Under the pieces are notes generated by a model, which saw only the letters and a list, made by a program, of their open reading frames with translations, did no database searches and was not told the origin of the DNA. Both the position numbers and the translations under genes were made by a program. DNA of 64,000 bases from Actinomadura rayongensis. Its GTDB lineage: Bacteria > Actinomycetota > Actinomycetes > Streptosporangiales > Streptosporangiaceae. Below, piece by piece: positions 59,897 through 64,000 of the stretch. The stretch lies in the NCBI RefSeq assembly GCF_009831215.1, contig NZ_WUTW01000003.1, forward strand, positions 125,325 through 189,324, given 5' to 3'. How positions within the stretch are numbered: position 1 is the first letter of the stretch; the number at the start of each line of letters is the position of its first letter.

Positions 59897-62227
59897 CTAG
59901 GCGCCGAGGTGGGAGCGCAGGTAGGGGGCGGTGCGGCTGGTCGGGGACGCGGCTACCTGGGGCGGGGTGCCCGCCGCGACGATTCGGCCGCCGTCGTCGC
60001 CGCCGCCCGGGCCGAGGTCCAGGACGAAGTCGGCGGCGGCCACCGCGTCCATCGCGTGTTCGGCCGCCACGACCGTCGCGCCGCCGTCCACCAGGGCGTG
60101 CAGTCGTGCCATGAGCAGGTCGGCGTCGGCGGGGTGCAGGCCGGTCGTCGGCTCGTCCAGTAGGTAGAGGGTGTCGCGGCGGCGGGCGCGGCGCAGTTCG
60201 GCGGCCAGCTTGATCCGTTGTGCCTCGCCGCCGGACAGTTCGGTCGCGGGCTGGCCGAGGCGCAGGTAGCCGAGGCCGACGCCGCGCAGCGTCTGCAGAG
60301 CGCGGGCGGCGGCGGGGATGTCGGCGAGGACGGTCGACGCGTCGTCCACAGTGAGGCCGAGGACTTGCGCTATGTCCAGGCCGTTCCAGCGGACGTCCAG
60401 GGTTTCGGGGTTGTAGCGGGCGCCGTGGCACACCGGGCACGGGGCGTAGGTGGACGGCAAGAAAAGCAGCTCCACCGATACGTATCCCTCGCCCTGGCAG
60501 TGGGGGCAGCGCCCGCCTTCCACGTTGAAGGAGAACCGTCCGGCGTCGTAGCCGCGCGCCTTCGCCTCGTCGGTCGCGGCGAACACGCGGCGCACGGCGT
60601 CGAACAGGCCGGTGTAGGTCGCGAGGTTGGAGCGTGGCGTGCGGCCGATGGGCTTCTGGTCGACGCGGACGATCCGCTCGAAATTAGGCGTCTCGGCGAG
60701 GACGTCCAGCAGCGTGGATTTGCCCGACCCGGACACGCCGGTGATCGCCGTGAACACGCCGAGCGGAACGTCCACGTCGAGTCCGCGCAGGTTGTGGCGC
60801 GTGACGTCGCGCAGCCGCAGCCACCCGGACGGCGCGCGCGGTGTCCGGACCGGTCGTTCTACCTCGCCGAACAGATAGCGCCGGGTGACGGACTCGGCCA
60901 CCTTCGCCAGGCCGTCCACCGGCCCGCTGTACAGGACGAGCCCGCCAGCGGCGCCCGCGCCCGGCCCGACGTCCACGATCCAGTCGGCGCGGCGCACGAC
61001 GTCCAGGTCGTGCTCCACGAAGAACACGCTGTTCCCGGCCGCGCGCAGCCGTCCGAGCACTTCGGTCAGCGCCTCGGTGTCGGCGGGGTGCAGCCCGGCG
61101 GACGGCTCGTCCAGCACGTACACCACGCCGAACAGGCCCGACCGCAGCTGCGTCGCCAGCCGGAGCCGCTGCAGCTCCCCCGCCGACAGCGTCGGGCTCG
61201 TCCGGTCCACGCTGAGGTAGCCGAGGCCGAGTTCGGTCAGCACCTCGATCCGGGCCACGAGGTCGCGCGTCAGCACCCCGGCCGGCTCGTCGCCGCCGGT
61301 GTGCGGACGCAGCAGGTCCGCCAGTTCGGTCAGCGGCAGCGCGGCCAGCTCGGCGATCGACCGGCCCGCGAACGTGACGGCGAGCGCGTCCAGCCGCAGC
61401 CGCCGTCCGCCGCACAGCGGGCACACCCGCGCGGCCAGGAACGTCGCCGCCTTCGCCCGCCGCGCCTCGCTGCGCGACTCGGAGTACGCCCGCAGCACGA
61501 GCCGCTGCGCCGATGAGTACGTCCCCTGGTACGGCCGCTGGATCCGGTGCGCCTCCCGCTCGGGATGGACGGTCACGACGGGCTGGTCCTCGGTGAACAG
61601 GATCCAGTCCCGCTCGTCCTGCGGCAGATCGCGCCACGGACGGTCGATGTCGTACCCGAGCGCGGCGAGGACGTCCCGCAGGTTCTTGCCCTGCCACGCG
61701 CCGGGCCAGGAGGCGATCGCGCCGTCCCGGATGCTCAGCGACGGGTCCGGGACGAGCGACTCCTCGGTCACCTCGTGCACCTCGCCGAGCCCGTCGCAGC
61801 GCGGGCACGCCCCCACGATCGTGTTCGGCGAGAACGCGTCGGAGTACAGCATCTCGGCGCCGGGCGGGTAGTCGCCCGCGCGCGACATCAGCATCCGCAG
61901 CGAGTTGGACAGCGCGGTGACCGTCCCGACCGACGACCGCGACGACGGCACCGACCGCCGCTGGCCGAGCGCGACCGCCGGAGGCAGGCCGGTGACGTCG
62001 CCGACGGCGGGCGTCCCGGCCTGGTCCAGCAGCCGCCGCGCGTACGGCGCGACCGACTCCAGGTAACGGCGCTGCGCCTCGGCGTAGATCGTCCCGAAGG
62101 CCAGCGACGACTTGCCCGAGCCGGACACGCCCGTGAACGCCACGAGCGCGTCGCGGGGCACGGCGACGTCCACGTTCCGCAGGTTGTGCTCCCGCGCGTC
62201 CCGGACCCGGACGAACCCGTCCTCCAT
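59897..62227 (-). CDS. UvrA-like ABC ATPase (UvrA2/DrrC type)
   Basis: A protein of 776 residues with two ABC modules: Walker [21 protein letters not shown] and [14 protein letters not shown], with signatures [12 protein letters not shown] and [12 protein letters not shown]. Zinc fingers [18 protein letters not shown] and CPHCQGEGY...CPVCHGARY are present. It is shorter than housekeeping UvrA (about 950), lacking the UvrB-binding insertion, as in UvrA2 and the daunorubicin-resistance protein DrrC. No uvrB or uvrC is near. It may remove DNA-bound ligands. Start ATG 62227. Confidence 0.93.
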   Translation of the reverse strand: MEDGFVRVRDAREHNLRNVDVAVPRDALVAFTGVSGSGKSSLAFGTIYAEAQRRYLESVAPYARRLLDQAGTPAVGDVTGLPPAVALGQRRSVPSSRSSVGTVTALSNSLRMLMSRAGDYPPGAEMLYSDAFSPNTIVGACPRCDGLGEVHEVTEESLVPDPSLSIRDGAIASWPGAWQGKNLRDVLAALGYDIDRPWRDLPQDERDWILFTEDQPVVTVHPEREAHRIQRPYQGTYSSAQRLVLRAYSESRSEARRAKAATFLAARVCPLCGGRRLRLDALAVTFAGRSIAELAALPLTELADLLRPHTGGDEPAGVLTRDLVARIEVLTELGLGYLSVDRTSPTLSAGELQRLRLATQLRSGLFGVVYVLDEPSAGLHPADTEALTEVLGRLRAAGNSVFFVEHDLDVVRRADWIVDVGPGAGAAGGLVLYSGPVDGLAKVAESVTRRYLFGEVERPVRTPRAPSGWLRLRDVTRHNLRGLDVDVPLGVFTAITGVSGSGKSTLLDVLAETPNFERIVRVDQKPIGRTPRSNLATYTGLFDAVRRVFAATDEAKARGYDAGRFSFNVEGGRCPHCQGEGYVSVELLFLPSTYAPCPVCHGARYNPETLDVRWNGLDIAQVLGLTVDDASTVLADIPAAARALQTLRGVGLGYLRLGQPATELSGGEAQRIKLAAELRRARRRDTLYLLDEPTTGLHPADADLLMARLHALVDGGATVVAAEHAMDAVAAADFVLDLGPGGGDDGGRIVAAGTPPQVAASPTSRTAPYLRSHLGA

Positions 62228-62287
62228 GATCGGGACCGTACCCCGGACGGCGGGAAGACCCGCGCGGACGCACGGGTTGCAGAGAAC

Positions 62288-63271
62288 ATGACCGTTCCCT
62301 TCTCCGTTCTCGACCTCGCCCCGGTGGCGTCCGGCTCCACGTCCGGGCAGGCGCTCCGCAACACGCTGGACCTCGCCCGGCGCACCGAGGCCCTCGGCTA
62401 TCACCGGTACTGGCTCGCCGAGCACCACGCGATGCCGGGCATCGCCAGCTCCGCGACGGCCGTCCTCATCGGCCAGGTCGCGGCGGCGACGGAGCGGATG
62501 CGGGTCGGGTCCGGCGGGATCATGCTGCCCAACCACGCGCCGATGGTCGTCGCGGAGCAGTTCGGGACGCTGGAAGCGCTCTACCCGGGCCGCATCGACC
62601 TCGGCCTCGGCCGCGCGCCCGGCACCGACCAGGCCACCGCGCGGGCGCTGCGCCGCTCCCCCGAGGCCCTGTCGGCGGACGACTTCCCCGAGCAGGTCGC
62701 CGAGCTGAACGGCTACTTCGACGAGAAGAGCGTGATCACCCCGGCGGCGGGGAACGGCCCTCCGGTGTGGCTGCTCGGGTCCAGTGGGTACAGCGCGCGG
62801 CTCGCGGGGCTGCTGGGGCTGCCGTTCGCGTTCGCGCACCACTTCATGGCGCGGAACACGCTGCCCGCGCTCGCTTTGTACCGGGAGTCGTTCCGTGCGT
62901 CGTCGGTGCTGAGCGAGCCGTATTCGATGATCGGCGTGTCCGTCATGGCCGCCGAGACGGACGAGAAGGCGCGGGACATGGCCCGTCCGCAGGCGCTCCA
63001 GTTCCTGCGGCTGCGGCAGGGGCTGCCGGGGCCGCTGCCGACGCCGGAGGAGGCCGCGGCGCAGGTGTTCTCGCCGGTCGAGGCGCAGATGGTCAAGGAG
63101 CGGCTCGCCGACCAGGTCATCGGGAGTCCCGCGACCGTCCGGGCCGAGCTGGACGCGCTGTTGGAGCGCACCGGCGTGGACGAGGTCATGGTCGTGACGT
63201 CGGTGTACCACCACGAGGACCGGGTGCGGTCCTACGAACTGCTCGCCGATCTCTACGACCTCGCCCGCTGA
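62288..63271 (+). CDS. LLM-class FMN/F420-dependent oxidoreductase (MsnO8 family)
   Basis: A luciferase-like monooxygenase of 327 residues: [43 protein letters not shown] at the N-terminus, [42 protein letters not shown] in the middle. These are hallmark MsnO8-type TIM-barrel motifs. Flavin (FMN or F420) dependence is inferred from family; substrate unknown. It is divergent from the UvrA-like gene with a 60-bp gap. Confidence 0.92.
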   Translation: MTVPFSVLDLAPVASGSTSGQALRNTLDLARRTEALGYHRYWLAEHHAMPGIASSATAVLIGQVAAATERMRVGSGGIMLPNHAPMVVAEQFGTLEALYPGRIDLGLGRAPGTDQATARALRRSPEALSADDFPEQVAELNGYFDEKSVITPAAGNGPPVWLLGSSGYSARLAGLLGLPFAFAHHFMARNTLPALALYRESFRASSVLSEPYSMIGVSVMAAETDEKARDMARPQALQFLRLRQGLPGPLPTPEEAAAQVFSPVEAQMVKERLADQVIGSPATVRAELDALLERTGVDEVMVVTSVYHHEDRVRSYELLADLYDLAR

Positions 63272-63323
63272 CGGACGTGGACGCCGGGATAGCGTGGATC
63301 GACGCGAGAAGGAGTGCAGACGG

Positions 63324-64000
63324 ATGAACGTGACACCTTTCTGGCTGGCCGGGCGTCCGGCGACCGGGGACGAGTCCATCGAGGTCACCAACCCCTATGA
63401 CGGGCACGTGGTCGGGGCGGCGTCCGTCCCGACGCCCGCGCAGGTGGAGGAGGCGGTGGCCGCCGCCGACGCGGTGCGCCGCCAGGCCGCCGCGCTGCCG
63501 CTGCACGTGCGGGCCGAGGCGCTGCTGCACGTGTCGCGGCGGCTGGCCGAGCGCGCCGACGAGGTCGCCCGGCTGATCACCGCCGAGAACGGCAAGCCGC
63601 TGCTGTGGGCGCGGGGCGAGGTGGCGCGCGCGGTCGCGACGTTCCGGTTCGCCGCGGAGGAGACGCGCCGCTGGAGCGGAAACGTGCAGCGGCTGGACAC
63701 CGAGCCCGCCGCCGCCGGACGCGTCGCCTACATCACGCGCGTGCCGCGCGGGCCGGTGCTCGGGATCTCGCCGTTCAACTTCCCGCTCAACCTGACCGCG
63801 CACAAGATCGCCCCGGCGATCGCGGTCGGGGCGCCGATCATCGTCAAGCCCGCGCCCGCGACGCCGCTGTCGGCGCTGCTGCTGGGCGAGCTGCTGGCCG
63901 AGACCGACCTGCCGGTCGGGATGTTCTCGGTGCTGCCGGTGCCCAACGACCGGGCGGGCGGGCTCGTGGACGACCCGCGCCTGCCGATCGTGTCGTTCAC
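63324..64000 (+). CDS. Aldehyde dehydrogenase (partial, runs off the window)
   Basis: The first 225 residues of an NAD(P)-dependent aldehyde dehydrogenase. Visible: WLAGRPATGDESIEVTNPYDG, TAENGKPLLWARGEVARA, and the oxyanion/cofactor motif VLGISPFNFPLNLTAHKIAPAIAVGAPIIVKPAP. The catalytic Cys and Glu lie beyond the end. ATG 63324 follows AAGGAG. The catalysed substrate cannot be determined. Confidence 0.93.
   Translation, partial: MNVTPFWLAGRPATGDESIEVTNPYDGHVVGAASVPTPAQVEEAVAAADAVRRQAAALPLHVRAEALLHVSRRLAERADEVARLITAENGKPLLWARGEVARAVATFRFAAEETRRWSGNVQRLDTEPAAAGRVAYITRVPRGPVLGISPFNFPLNLTAHKIAPAIAVGAPIIVKPAPATPLSALLLGELLAETDLPVGMFSVLPVPNDRAGGLVDDPRLPIVSF

Noticed and set aside
9500-62000. CRISPR array or diversity-generating retroelement
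   Set aside because: No evenly spaced identical repeats with unique spacers were seen. The SUMF1/C-lectin-type domain suggested a DGR target, but no reverse transcriptase or template repeat is present.

Overview
The window is one stretch of very GC-rich, GTG-start-rich chromosomal DNA. The order trigger factor - clpP - clpP - clpX, tRNA genes with encoded CCA, double-domain universal stress proteins and a DUF3140/YiaAB pair point to an actinomycete. A Streptosporangiales/Thermomonosporaceae-type (Actinomadura-like) host is my best guess, made from gene content only.

Layout. 1-9.2 kb is a housekeeping block: the end of an ABC-transporter/GntR pair, clpX, two clpP genes and tig (all minus strand), a membrane protein and a tex-like gene. 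9.4-20.3 kb is the most unusual locus: a seven-gene minus-strand operon with overlapping stops and starts, closed off by a convergent protein kinase. It holds two zinc-finger TRAFAC-type GTPases, a large GAP1-like membrane-anchored protein, two pseudokinases with C-terminal membrane anchors, and a two-gene membrane module resembling MotB/ZorB plus a coiled-coil partner. I read this as a double-GTPase (DO-GTPase/GAP1) biological-conflict system, possibly with an ion-driven membrane motor built in. 20.3-29.2 kb carries a histidine kinase/response regulator pair, cupin/MarR, HAD, quinone oxidoreductase, a kinase-ATPase fusion and three universal stress proteins.

29.3-33.9 kb is a 4.5-kb integrative element. 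It lies between an intact tRNA-Gly(TCC) and a 42-bp copy of that tRNA's 3' end. It has candidate arm-type sites but no integrase, and carries an aminotransferase, an HTH-sulfatase-modifying-factor fusion and a membrane protein. 33.9-47.7 kb is a polymorphic-toxin island: a 2405-residue RHS/YD-repeat toxin with a Hint domain and papain-like toxin tip, its coupled immunity gene, an orphan toxin tip with a DUF2283 partner, and divergent secreted adhesin-like proteins.

47.9-64 kb returns to ordinary chromosome: BlaI/M56 pair, acyl-CoA dehydrogenase, a DUF6221-like protein, XRE/SDR, two MFS transporters, tRNA-Pro(TGG), an FAD monooxygenase with its TetR regulator and operator array, a stand-alone UvrA-like ATPase, a luciferase-like monooxygenase and the start of an aldehyde dehydrogenase. 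Two non-coding tandem-repeat patches (52.8-53.3 kb and 57.6-58.1 kb) lie here; the second appears to be built from the 3' end of the neighbouring monooxygenase gene.
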